From Chimonanthus salicifolius (Eukaryota; Streptophyta; Magnoliopsida; Laurales; Calycanthaceae), in the NCBI GenBank assembly GCA_013350335.1, contig CM023532.1, positions 37,077,708 to 37,141,707 of the forward strand: 64,000 nt of DNA. Reading direction: 5' to 3'. Below, in pieces: positions 14,037 through 25,390 of this stretch. The notes beneath the pieces were generated by a model. That model saw nothing but the letters and a program-made list of their open reading frames with translations, was not told where the DNA came from and did no database searches. A program made the translations under genes and the position numbers. Every line of letters begins with the position of its first letter. The first letter of the stretch is position 1.

Positions 14037-14640
14037 CTTTTTTTTTTTTAATGAGGTTCAATTTATTTTCATTCAAAAGGGAACCCAAAAGAATGTACGG
14101 TATAAACCCACAGTCCGGGTCAGGCAAAAAAGGGCCCAAAAAATAGCCTAAACAAAGTAGAGACTGGATTACACTCCAAAATAAAAGACTGGTAGTCCTC
14201 AAACAGGGGTAAAAAATTCGGCCGATACTGTACTTATCGGCCGAATTAATTCGGATTTTTGAAGACTGTTCTCTCTAGGCCGATACGTATCGGCCAGAGA
14301 GAGAAAAGTTCGGCCGATATCTCGGTCGAATATTGGCTGATTTTTATTTTTTATTTAAATATATATATATATATATATCGGCATGGGCCCACTCGATATC
14401 TCGGCCCATATTTGTCCGATACGGGTGAATATCGGCCTAGATATTGGCCGATATTTATATTTTTTAATTTTTTTTAAAAACAGCATTTTTTATTTTTTTT
14501 AAATAAATTAAAAAAAGAAAACCACCGAAATTTTCAAAAAAAAACCTGCCGAATTTTCGGCCCCTGTCCTCAAAGCAGAGGATAGCAGCCCACAACCGGG
14601 CCAGGTGAAGACCGAGAGAAACCAAAAAAGAAAGTCTTAT
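14037..14640 (-). mobile_element. Probable LINE 3' tail, interrupted by a MITE
   Basis: On the minus strand the segment ends in a poly(A) preceded by AATGAAAATAAATTGAACC, the usual shape of a plant L1 3' end. It is split by the element at 14204-14566: the sequence before (GACTGGTAG) and after (AAGCAGAGGATAGC) continues across the duplication. No protein domain is readable. Confidence 0.45.
14204..14566. mobile_element. Word-built MITE (ATCGGCC family), 363 bp
   Basis: Ends are CAGGGG and CCCCTG, exact inverted hexamers. A perfect 8-bp target duplication TCCTCAAA lies at 14196-14203 and 14567-14574. The interior has many ATCGGCCGATA, TATCGGCC and GGCCGAAT words plus an (AT)n tract near 14360. 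It is inserted in the LINE-like segment around it. Non-coding. Confidence 0.85.
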
Positions 14641-14833
14641 ACAATATATCAATGAATCTTGATAGATATTACAGTACCTCAAAAGATAACTAATGATCCT
14701 AAATCTCATCATAATATAGATTAACATATTTTAATATATCCTTAATAAAGCTTAGTTGACTCATTAAAATAAATCAAATCATAAATTTTTAATAATAGCA
14801 AAAAAAACTTTGATAATTGGTATAATTAAAAAT

Positions 14834-14965
14834 GGGTAGTAATTTTTGCACCATGAATTTTTTTCATGCTACATCAAATTTAAAGAAAATTTCAATTGTA
14901 CCCTTACTTTCTTCCTTTAAAATTTGATGTACCATGAGAAAAACTTATGTGAAAAATTACTACCC
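14834..14965. mobile_element. Hairpin MITE, 132 bp
   Basis: The arms are inverted copies: the left contains GGGTAGTAATTTTTGCACCATG and CATCAAATTTAAAG, the right their complement (CTTTAAAATTTGATG, AAAAATTACTACCC). The flanks TTAAAAAT and CTAAAAAT suggest an 8-bp duplication with one mismatch. The whole element would fold into one hairpin. Confidence 0.7.
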
Positions 14966-14969
14966 CTAA

Positions 14970-15665
14970 AAATTATAATATAATAAAAGTTTAAAAAATG
15001 TCTAAGTGGGGCAGGCAACATTAGGGTCTATTCTGGTGATGGGTGCTCTTCAATCTTATCCTAGACTCGATAGAAATAGAATTGGCTTTCAACAAGAATT
15101 GGAGCTCAAATATAGACTCGAACTTAAAAAGATAAGATGGTGATTTTGACATCTATGTTTATGATAGATTATATGCTTTCTATAATTTTAGTATTTAAAA
15201 GCAAATAATTGGTAATAGTCATTTAAAAATTACATATTATGGAAATTATGAGTTTTACTGACTTCAATTTGAAATTAAATATACAAATTATCATCTAAAC
15301 AATTTATCTCATTATAGATAGGGAGATTTACATATACTCCAAAGATTAGTCAGTGCTCTAAGTGATCTGAATATTTTGGTCCTAAAAAAAAAATTATCTC
15401 ATTAATTTAGAATTGACTTTTATATTTAGATTTGATAAATTATTAATATGATCTGACTGCTTATCTAATATCAATTCATAAGAAATTAAAATCTCTAGAC
15501 AATATAAGTTTAAAATTTATAAATTATTTTGAGAAAAAAATGAGAAGTATCAAATTCCAAAGAGATTCGCATTTTTGAAGACTTGATTACAGTTCTCATG
15601 TGCACAAAAACACGCCTCGAATATGATTTTTCATATTCTTGATTTGATTTATCTCCTCTGATTGC

Positions 15666-15707
<42 letters not shown>

Positions 15708-16690
15708 GTAGGATGATTTGTTGTGACATGTGAATCAAGGAAAGGATATTTTCATCATTTCACTTTCCAAAACCAACGGTGGATATTGAGCCAAACTCAT
15801 GATTCTTGAGGACCATGGATGACATCCCTCTTTATTAAAGCAGATTTAATACAAATCAAAGAGTTCTGAAAAAACTGCCAACTTCTCTCTATTATCGTTT
15901 AATTACAAAGTCCATTTGCGTTCAATCTAATATTTCAAAAAGGAAATCAAATCTATTTCATTTAAATTGATAATCACTGTTAGATTAAATTTATATATTA
16001 TTAATCATAAAAAAGTAGTAGTTGGAAATGAGTTGGTCTATTTTTTAACACGACACTTGTTGTAATTTCTAGACATGTTAAGTCAATTTGGACAAACTTA
16101 TCCAAATCATTTTGAGCGCCACTTTAAATTATTTTGAGTTTTTAAACAATAGATTGAATGATAGTTCATGGGGTTATCTTATTTTCAATGCGTCTAATTT
16201 TTTATATATATTTAACGCTCATCGTGAACAGTAGATCCTAACCCTTTAAAAATGTATTTATGCACTACATGTATGTTTGTGAACTATTGGAATCTGATAA
16301 TGGGTATTTTAAATTTGAGAGATTAGAAAAAATATACTTAAATTATAATATTTTTTGTTTTGGTTGTCACTGGAAGATAGAGAGATTGATTGGTGTTACT
16401 AGAGTGGAAAAGGTCTACGGAAATTAGAGATTTTTTTAACTAAATACTTAGATTTAGAAGATGGAGATCTACTTATACATGACATCTCCCTAACTTAAAA
16501 TCTTTCGATTCTTTTTACATATTTACTCCTAATCTACTATCTGCCAAACTTACAGTAGCTTGATAGATGTCCGTGAAAAATATGATTGATTTGTGGCATG
16601 GAATAACCAATTTTTAAGTGCCTTAAACAAGTAAGATTAGAGGTCGGATTACAATGTTAATCACCTAGTTCTTTGTATCTCTACATTGAA
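14970..16690. other. AT-rich intergenic DNA with a (TAA)n microsatellite
   Basis: About 14 TAA units lie at 15667-15709. Nothing else recognised. Confidence 0.6.
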
Positions 16691-16697
16691 TTGAGTT

Positions 16698-16863
16698 GAA
16701 GCATATCTCAATAGTTCAATTGGTTGCATCCCATCTTAGAAAGTAGGAGTTTGTGATTTCGAACCCTTATAGTCTAACTTTGGTGTATCATAGGAGTAGT
16801 GGGCTTACGAAAATTTTACTCTTGGTATGTTTCCCACCTATAAATTTAAAAAAAAAAAAAATT
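16698..16863 (+). mobile_element. tRNA-derived SINE, nearly full length
   Basis: A-box region AGTTCAATTGGTTGC near 16710, B-box ATTTCGAACCC near 16757, 3' end TTTCCCACCTATAAATTT and a long A run. Same family as the other TTCGAACCC SINEs in the window. Confidence 0.75.
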
Positions 16864-18502
16864 AGAAAAAATCTCATGTGAATTCTAGAGTCTCCCACGG
16901 ATCTTTGGTCCTTTTGTTAAAGTAGAAAGAAAGCAAAGAGAATGTAGTTTTCATTGTACCATCTATCCCTATCTTTGTTTGGAATATTGTCTTTTAAAGG
17001 GGGAAAAATACACCATCTTTGTAACTAGATCAGTAAGAAAAGACACATTACCAAATGCACACACCAATGAAAGGATGATTATAGTAAGGAACTGTCTTGT
17101 TTATACAGAAGATGACAAACACTACTTCTAAATAATGACATGAATGCAGAGTTGCTTCTTCCTTAGCTTAATCTGTAGCTAAGTAAAGTTTAGAAAATCT
17201 AAATACTCCTTTATTTTTGCTCAGTATATATATATATATATATACACACGTTCAAATAAGTCGCATAATCCTAATGACATGCATTTTGCGTCTTTAGGAT
17301 ATTATTCAATTTCATCTATTTGAAATCGGATTTTCAAGTTCTATTTACCATTTAAACTTTATCATAAATTATATTGTGAGTCACTTGCTATCTAACATGT
17401 TCGTCCGTATCCCTTCACTTTTTAAGAGGTTGACCTCTTCTCTTTTTGTCTACAATGTGTAACCTCTCAACTATACACACTGAGGTAGTGTTAGTCTTTT
17501 ATTAACATGATCAAATCATTTCAATTAAGTTTTCTCAATTTGTTATGTATTGAATTATTTTTAAACTATCTTCGGGATATTCTTCTAATGATCAAATTTA
17601 AAATAGTTTAATCTATCTTTTCTAGACTCGTGAAGAACTTTAACTTAGAATGCATGCGGTAGAGATTCAGGTAGCCCGTGGAGAAATTTTCCATTGTGGA
17701 TTGGTTTGTTGTGAACTGGAAGACTAACTTTTGATTGAATGTGTATTTACACTATATTTTTCTTTTGTACTCGATCTAAATCTTTTTAAGATAAATAAAC
17801 TTGTTAGATTAAGCTCAAAATCATTTAAATGATTATAACCTTTAAGATTATATTTAAAAATAATTTGTTCAGATTGAAGATTGTCATGTATCCCTTTTCA
17901 AAACAGGTTCACAGCAGATAATTTCTCTTGAATGTAGATTTTCCTATAAAATAGAGAAGCCCCACTTTATATTTTGCTTATTTTTGGTTTCCATTAGAGA
18001 AGTGACGGATAAAATTGAGGGAAAGGTTCATTGAGGTAAATGGTGGTTTCCATCACGTGCTAGAGAAGGACCTCTTCTCACAGCAGCTATAGTAAATGAT
18101 ATCTACTTTTCTCCACTTTGAAAGCCAACAAGTAGACTTGGACTCTGTTTAATCCTTGAGATATATCCGTACACATTGGATACCGAATAATGGAGAGTGA
18201 CCTTTTTTGTATTGAGAAAAACTTGATATTAAGACTTCTCGTAAACAAATACAAGTTTTGATCACCAAACCAACCCGTCAAATTAACTAATTCAACTTTT
18301 TGAATTTTGAGAACTACGTAGTGGTATGTTCCCATGGTTGTGGTTAGAACTCCTCAACAAAGTTGTGAAAATCTAAAATATGGTTGCCCCATTGAGATTC
18401 TATTCTCATTCAAATATCTATTGGAATGCCCAAGATCCAAGACTTCGACATATCTATTCCAATTTCCAAGGCACAAGACTAAGAAAAATAGAATTAAATT
18501 TT
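16864..18502. other. Intergenic DNA, nothing recognised
   Basis: Contains a (TA)n stretch at about 17225-17245. No coding or element structure seen. Confidence 0.55.
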
Positions 18503-18851
18503 TGTTAGGACTTGGGCTTTCAGTCCAAAAGACTAACTTATTAGGTGGAGTGATCCAAGTCTTTTGTAAAGTCTTAGATCTCTCTCCACACTTTCAATGT
18601 TGGACTCGTTCGCAGCAGCCGCAACAATCTCCCTCATTGAACGATGCCCTCTGGTGGATCCTGTTTGCATGGGAGATCACCTGAGCCCACATGAGATAGC
18701 CTAAGAGCTAGTCCCGATACCACTTGTTAAGACCTGGACTTCTACCCCAAAAGACTAGCATGTTGGGTAGAGTTACTTAAATCCTTTATAAACCCTTATA
18801 TTTCCCTTTACACTTTCAGTATAGAACTTATTTGCATTCGCAGCAACCCCA
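18503..18851 (-). mobile_element. TRIM retrotransposon (family 1)
   Basis: Two diverged direct repeats of about 125 bp, 18503-18626 (starting TGTTAGGACTTGGG) and 18725-18851 (starting TGTTAAGACCTGGAC), share CCAAAAGACTA and CACTTTCA. They flank about 100 bp of internal sequence. On the minus strand the internal part starts with TGGTATCGGGAC (18711-18722), close to the plant initiator-Met tRNA primer site TGGTATCAGAGC. This is LTR-PBS-internal-LTR with no coding capacity. The outer right edge and target duplication were not fixed. Confidence 0.75.
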
Positions 18852-19886
18852 TATGTGGTGAGGAATATTTGTCCCATAAGAATAAGAGGGTGAGACTTGA
18901 AAGGGTTGCAGCTCCTTTCTTTCTACACAGAAGCAGCCAAACATAATTTTATATGGAAGGGCAGAACAGCAGACAATGAGAACATAGAGAGAATATCCTA
19001 ACTTAGGATATGCTGATAAGTCTTTTGACTTCTGCCCTTAGCCTTAGACTGATTCTTAGGTGCATCTGTACCGTACAAATAACAAAAGGATAGAGACTCA
19101 GACGTCTCAGTCACGGGTCATATTGTTGGTGGGTCTCAAACCTGATCCATCATCTCTGAATCCTAATAAGCAATTCTTAGGTTTTTCGTATTGAATTTTT
19201 TTGGGGTAAACTAAGTTTTCTTTTTCATATGCAATTCTTTGAAATATTCTCACTTGGTGAAATTAGGTACAAGTGTTCTTTCAGTGACAGGAGGTCAGTC
19301 ATACATCGTCATCAAAATTGTTAAACAAACTATAAAATAAGTTCACACAAAATGTATATATACATATATCATATATATCACACAAAAAATTTGTTAACAT
19401 ATATTTAGATATTTCCTTAATTATTAGTTATTAAACATATAATTTATTTGTACTCCCTTTTTTCTATAAATATAAGTCACAGAGTCTCTCTTTGATAGAG
19501 GAAGACACACCAAATCACATGTGTTATTTTACATAAAATCAACCTAAAATTGATCATTTTCACGTGCAGCCGTAAAACGCAGTTGCAAGTGTGTGAAGTT
19601 TCTACATGCAGTCATAAGGTCAAGTTGAATGTGAGGGTGGGTATGAAAGTGACAAAAGACACATATGGGTTAATTTGAGAAATCAATGATTCCATATAAC
19701 ACGTGAGGGACCCTTCTCTGAACGATTAACTTTTGAGAGTAATTTCTACTTTAAGAACGTTATCAAAGTCATGATTTTCTAACATATTCATTATATACTA
19801 AAAGGGATAAGAAAGGAAATCCATTAAATGAAGTATATATTAGACAACTTCATTTGAAATCATTAAAACCACAGAAAATTAACAAA
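18852..19886. other. Intergenic DNA, nothing recognised
   Basis: No coding signal or delimited repeat. An AT-rich ATATAC-type tract lies near 19355. Confidence 0.5.
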
Positions 19887-20072
19887 TTAGCAATCAATCT
19901 TCTTCTTCACAACTTTACCCACATTTGAAAAGATCGAGATGCAAACTTTCCCATCATCTTGATTCCTAGGACAAGTAATTCCTAGTTTGCAAATTCCACT
20001 AAAGTAACTTTCCATCTCCACTTCATTGCCTTCCGGATCAAGAATTCTTGATGTAATTTGTCTGGTGATCCT
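19887..20072 (-). pseudogene. Possible coding remnant with spaced cysteines, unidentified
   Basis: The minus strand is open from 20072 to a stop at 19887-19889 and reads like a protein C-terminus: DPEGNEVEMESYFSGICKLG, then ITCPRNQDDGKVCISIFSNV, ending KKKIDC. No start codon or upstream exon is convincing and a stop precedes the frame. I do not recognise the family. It may be a gene relic or chance. Confidence 0.25.
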
Positions 20073-20890
20073 TTATGGGAATTCTTGATGTAATCCTTAC
20101 CAGGGCTCGGTTGGTCATGTCTATGGAATTCATCAGAGACAGTACATGAGAGGTCTAGAGCTAGAATAGGACCCAAAAGATGAAGTTCTTCAAGTTCTAG
20201 AAGGAGATGATGATGGTGAAATAATAAGATTTCTTAAGTCCTGAATCTACTTAGAGACTTCGGGTTTAGGATTTAGGGTTTAGAATTGGATTTAGCTAAT
20301 GATGCAGTTTAAGATCACAAAAAATTTAATGCCTTAACTGCAATTTATTAGATGATTGAATGGACACCACCAAACAACAGAGACTATTTTTGGTGTTGAG
20401 TAGCAGCAAGTGGGACATGTACCATATGTTAGGAAGCAAGACTCACATGCCCCACCCCAACAGTTATTCTGTAATAATCATAGTAATGACATAATGATTT
20501 TAATGTCACCTCACTCATTTAATAGTGCCTTAACTGCTTTTAAGTGACTCAAGATTGGATCTAAGGTTTGGAAGATTGAAAAGAACTCTTGATTGCTGAA
20601 CTTCATACCTCAATGTAACAACTCCTGTCCACCTTCAAGAAGGGAAAAAAAAAAAAAAAAGCATCCTTCCCATGGTTAGTCAAAGGATGAGGGCCATCAC
20701 CTTGTGGTTATGTTTTCATCATCTTATGTCGGGACATAACATAGAACGAGAAGGACAAAGATTTAAAATGAAACATCAACAAAATAAGATACAACAAAGT
20801 TCCCAGTTTAAGGGTCTAAACATTATAGCATATAGTAAATAAAATGAAAAAAAAAAAATTAATGGATTACCCTTGCTCGTATACGTGATT

Positions 20891-21112
20891 TGTAATACCC
20901 CGTTCCAGAGGAGGCTTTGTAGTATGGAGTGTCCCAAAGTCCCACATTATCAGTTGCATTGAAAATTCCCCGGTATATAAGTAGTTGCATTCCTTCTTCT
21001 AACATGAGGCCTTTTGGAAGCAGCAGCGGATTGGTTTGTCAATTGAAAGTCGTGCGGGCCGTGTGTGAGGCCCAGAACAGATAACATTATGCTAGCAGGA
21101 TGAATTATTACA
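20891..21112. mobile_element. Solo LTR-like element, 222 bp
   Basis: Begins TGTAATACCCCG, ends ATTATTACA, and is bounded by an exact 5-bp duplication TGATT (20886-20890 and 21113-21117). Inside are a promoter-like stretch (CCCAAAGTCCCACATT, then GGTATATAAG near 20972) and a GGCCCAGAACAG motif. TG...CA ends, 5-bp duplication and a TATA box point to the LTR of a small LTR retroelement left by LTR-LTR recombination. Confidence 0.75.
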
Positions 21113-24100
21113 TGATTAAAATTTCCTATCTCTTGAATGACTACTTTGTCAGTTGCCACAATTCCCATTTGGCTCTGGAATGAGAGGTCTATCATTCGAA
21201 TTCTATATTAATCTGATGAAATAAATAAATAAATGAATGGTGAAGTTTCCATACAAAGCCCTTGACTTCGAAATAAGAATTTTCGTAAGGTTTCTCCCCA
21301 TGTCTTCATTTATCTAATGGTGGGGGTCAAAGAGTGCATGCATCAAAACATGAAAAAATTAATTTTTGTATCAGGGTTCTGTAATTAGTATATTGGGATG
21401 TAATTCTGCCTTCGTTTATCTAATGATTTGAAGCTTAGGATTCAAAATAAATGAATTTAATACCTATCGTATCCAAATCTTGATTTCTCATTTGCTTTAT
21501 TTTCTACATTCGGATAAAGAAAGATCTAATATACATTCATTTGCACTTTAAAGATTATAGGATTCTATGGTATCAAATAGGTAGTGAGTCATAGAAATAT
21601 CTATGATAATGAGTTAATGACAATTATGATTTCCATTTTAAATTTTAATACTGATGTAAACAATACTGGTCATATTAAAGAGAAAATGATCCGAACCTAC
21701 CAAAATTCTACGTCTTTGCTTCACATTAATATCCAGAAAGGATTTGGAAAGCCTTGCAGTTCTGTTGGGAGTCATATTCAGAGGTTTAATTGTCAGTCTA
21801 AATTTGATATTATTAAATCGCCAAATATATTAATGATACACAATCGTATTAGCTCAAAAAATTATCTTTAATAAACAATAAAAATACTTCTTTTCGGTGA
21901 TACATCAGTGATATTAATCAATTATACGCATCACCTCAGCAATATCTAAGCCTAATATCAACTATACATGACTGAATTGGCCATATACGCAGGAGTATTA
22001 AATTTGGCCCATACGTACCATATCATTCATACACTTATGATATCGGTCAATACAGGTGTTTTATCAATTGTATCATATTGGGCCTAATTGGCCAAGACGA
22101 CATCGTATTGTCGTATTGGCCGTTTTTCACTTATTTATTTTTTAAATTATCATTTCGAACTTTTTCAGATTGACTCTTCCATTGAATGTGATTTTAAAAA
22201 GATTTAGAAGTAAGTTCATTTGTCCATTCCAAAAAATTTCCTTTGAAATTTGTTCATTTTGAGTTATTTTCATCATTTTCTTAAAAAAAATTATATAAAA
22301 TAATCCCAATTTTGGAGTTTTTTGTGAAAATAATTTATTGAAATATTATTGAGTGTTAGTGTAATTGAAGAAGATATCTTAATCAAATTGATATAACTTT
22401 GTAGGGTGTCTGTGTGATTTTAGAAGTTTTTTTTCCAAAAATTCAAGCAATCTAAGTTTTCTAAGATAATTCCCACTTTTAGTATTTCTTATGGAAAAAA
22501 TTTAATGATTATATAAAAATGTTTATGAGATTAAATGAAGAGTTCTTTGATGTGATTAATATAATTTTTAAAATAGTTACGTAATTATTTTAATATTCAA
22601 TATTTTCTTGAAATTCAGTTCATTTACAAAAAGAAATAGTGAATTGTAATAGAAGTTACATATCACTAAAAGGTTTAGACATTTTTTTAATTTTATAACA
22701 TACTTTATTCGTATTAAAATTTCGGCTCTCAAGGCGAAAATGACCATTTTTCATATCATTGGAAGAATTTCACAGAAAATATAATTTTTGATAAATAAAA
22801 ATAAAAATAAAATTTAAGATGAAAAACATTAATAAATTTATAATTAAAGTAAAATATGTTATAAAAATACATTACTTTGATAATTATCTAACAAAACAAC
22901 ATATAAATCATTACCTAACGTTTCTTGAACCATAAAATATCATTCAATGCCACATCAGTTCATGGCTAAATACCATCATTGAAATTATCCAAAAAATTGA
23001 ACCAAATTATCAACGGTTGAATTTAGGAAAAATACCATTAATAACAATTGGTTATCCAGAGTCTGATGGACACAAATGTCCGCGCAGTGTATTTGATAAT
23101 TAATTAGTCTATTAGGCTCCTATTTTTTAATACCCTTGGCAGCTAATACTCTTTATAGGATGGTAGTAGCATCGAAATGTACTAATGTCGTAGCAGAAGC
23201 AGGTTCGGTCAAATCATTCTTAGGTACACAAACTGCTTGAATGGAAGTTATAGACTAACCCATTTTTGTACTAAGGGTAGGTTGATAAACCCACATTAAA
23301 AGGCATTCCACCAAATATGGCCGATACTTAAGGAGTTATTTTCAATAAGTAAAAGTGGGTAAGAAAGAGCCACCCTCAAGTAGGAGAAGGCACTAACATC
23401 ACTATGATGTGAAATTATCCCATCTAGGAATTACTTGACAAAGATTTTACTCCACTCCCACTACGATCAGACCAATAAGAGAATGACTGGAGAACAGGAA
23501 AAAATCGATTTCCCAATCAATAGTCAAGACTGATGAGGATAATTACATTAATTATCACTAACGATCAAGTGAGGTTAAGTCTGACAGAAGCTGATTCCAA
23601 TTTTCAAATGTGCTACATTTATGCACTGTTATGGTATGCATCGTCTTAGGCTTGCTAATATTATCAATAGATACTGTTAACAAGAAAAGTACACCTCATA
23701 CAGACTGATCCCAAAAATGAAAGGATCCCCACCTTATATTTTCTCCAGCTGAAACAAGATGAAATTCAAGATGCCGACCGCTCCAATATAATGTTTTCAT
23801 TTGTTCTAAAGCATACTTTTGTTGTTGAACAGATAAAAGATTCAATCATATTTGACTTAATAGCCAATACTTGAGCAAACTAAAGAACGAAGAACAAGTT
23901 AAATATGTTGGAAGCTTCTTTGTTTAACACAATTTAGAAAAAGTCTATGGCAATAGATCAACACCAATATAAGTATTTTTTTTTAAACAAACAGCAACAT
24001 TTGATACCAATATCTTAACCTTATGTTTTAAAGGCAAAATCGCATTCTCTTGATGCTGAGTATACCATTGAGAAAATCTGAAAATAAGGGCTCTGAAAGT

Positions 24101-24849
24101 TGATTTAATTTGCATTATCATCCAGTATGGAATGGTCCGACTGGTAATAAATGCATATATACAATTTTGCTGCCTTTCGTGAGAAACTAAGGAATTGTCA
24201 CTATTAAAGAACAGAAATAATAAAAAGAATACATGTGATCAATTTTTTCCACATAAAATTTAATCAAGAAAATAACAAGCAACTGTATGGTGGAAGCATA
24301 GATAAGAAAGACATACCATCTGAGCTGGAAAACACGTTCCACTATATGCTAAAGACAAGCATGCCTGCTTTTACTTCCATGAGTTGCCATAGCAGTCAAA
24401 TGGGGGAAAAAAGCAACAAAACATGGAACTGACTTCCTAAAAAATAAACAAATATTCTGAAACTAAGTTACCTGTTGAAGTGAATGATTTAACAGATCAG
24501 GTATGCCTTCTGAACAAAGTAATCCAGCATTTGTTATGAACTTCATGTAAATACTCCAGAATGCCACACATTTTCACTTGCACACTGGCCAGAATCTTGC
24601 ACAACAGAAAAAATGACATGCTGAAGATGCATTTTGCTCTGCAAAGATGGACATTAATCATATGAGCCGAGTCCATGTTGGCTTCTTTGTGTAGCCTATA
24701 GTAAGCATCCAAATCTTTCCTGGAAGATCAAATATCAGGATCAGGAGGTACTGAAGAGTTTAATACACATGTGCTTATGCAGTAATAAATACACCACAGA
24801 ACTCCAACTCTTTCTTCAATTTGCACCCCAACTTAGCAGAAATTGTGTG
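21113..24849. other. AT-rich intergenic DNA with a faint word-type repeat
   Basis: Around 21880-22130 the words ATATCGGTCAATA, ATTGGCCAAGAC and TATTGGCCG recur as in the ATCGGCC MITEs, but no ends or duplication could be set. The remainder up to the LINE tail is downstream flank of the phosphatase gene with no coding signal. Confidence 0.45.
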
Positions 24850-25250
24850 TAATGAGAAAGAAAGATTCATGAGAAGAATCTCATGATGGGGTATGGGTCC
24901 TTTCCCTAAGTGAAGCCACATCCTTTGGAAATTGGTGCCTTTGGCTGAGCATAGCAAAAGAATCTTTGAGGATAAGGCCTTTCCCAGGGAAAGGGTGAAA
25001 TGCAGGACCATATCTAACATTGTTCAATGGGCTTTAGCAACTGAAGCTTTCAATGGAGTTATCTTCCAGTAATCTCATTAGTAGTTGGTCAGTGGCTCTT
25101 TAAAGAATGAAGTGTATCTGTAAACTTATTGCTTCACTAGCTATTGTGTATAGAATGATATTTCTCTTGGGCCCTATCCCTTCCTGGGCCAGAGTTTTGT
25201 ATTTTCCCATGCATCAATAAATGTTTCTGTTACCGTGGAGAAAAAAAAGG
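24850..25250 (+). mobile_element. LINE (L1-type) 3' fragment
   Basis: The plus strand at about 24925-25072 reads LVPLAEHSKRIFEDKAFP, then RTISNIVQWAL and a stop. This is the end of a plant L1 ORF2, whose family consensus has RNRRIFEDK before a Trp. A 3' UTR and an A-rich tail follow at 25233-25258. It is 5'-truncated and lies just past the stop codon of the phosphatase gene, in opposite orientation. Confidence 0.65.
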
Positions 25251-25390
25251 GGAAAAAGTATTTAGTAACAACCCACATGAATAGTTTTAAAGTGGTACAA
25301 GGATTTTACAGCGTCAATGATTAAAGGCTTACCAATCAATAAAGAATGGATTAGAACCAAGAAGTAACAACACTTACTTCTAAAATGAAA

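Noticed and set aside
18334..18684. 116-codon plus-strand frame
   Set aside because: Runs through a TRIM LTR and its internal region; chance frame.
21880..22130. Another full ATCGGCC MITE
   Set aside because: Words recur but neither ends nor a target duplication could be found; kept only as a faint repeat.
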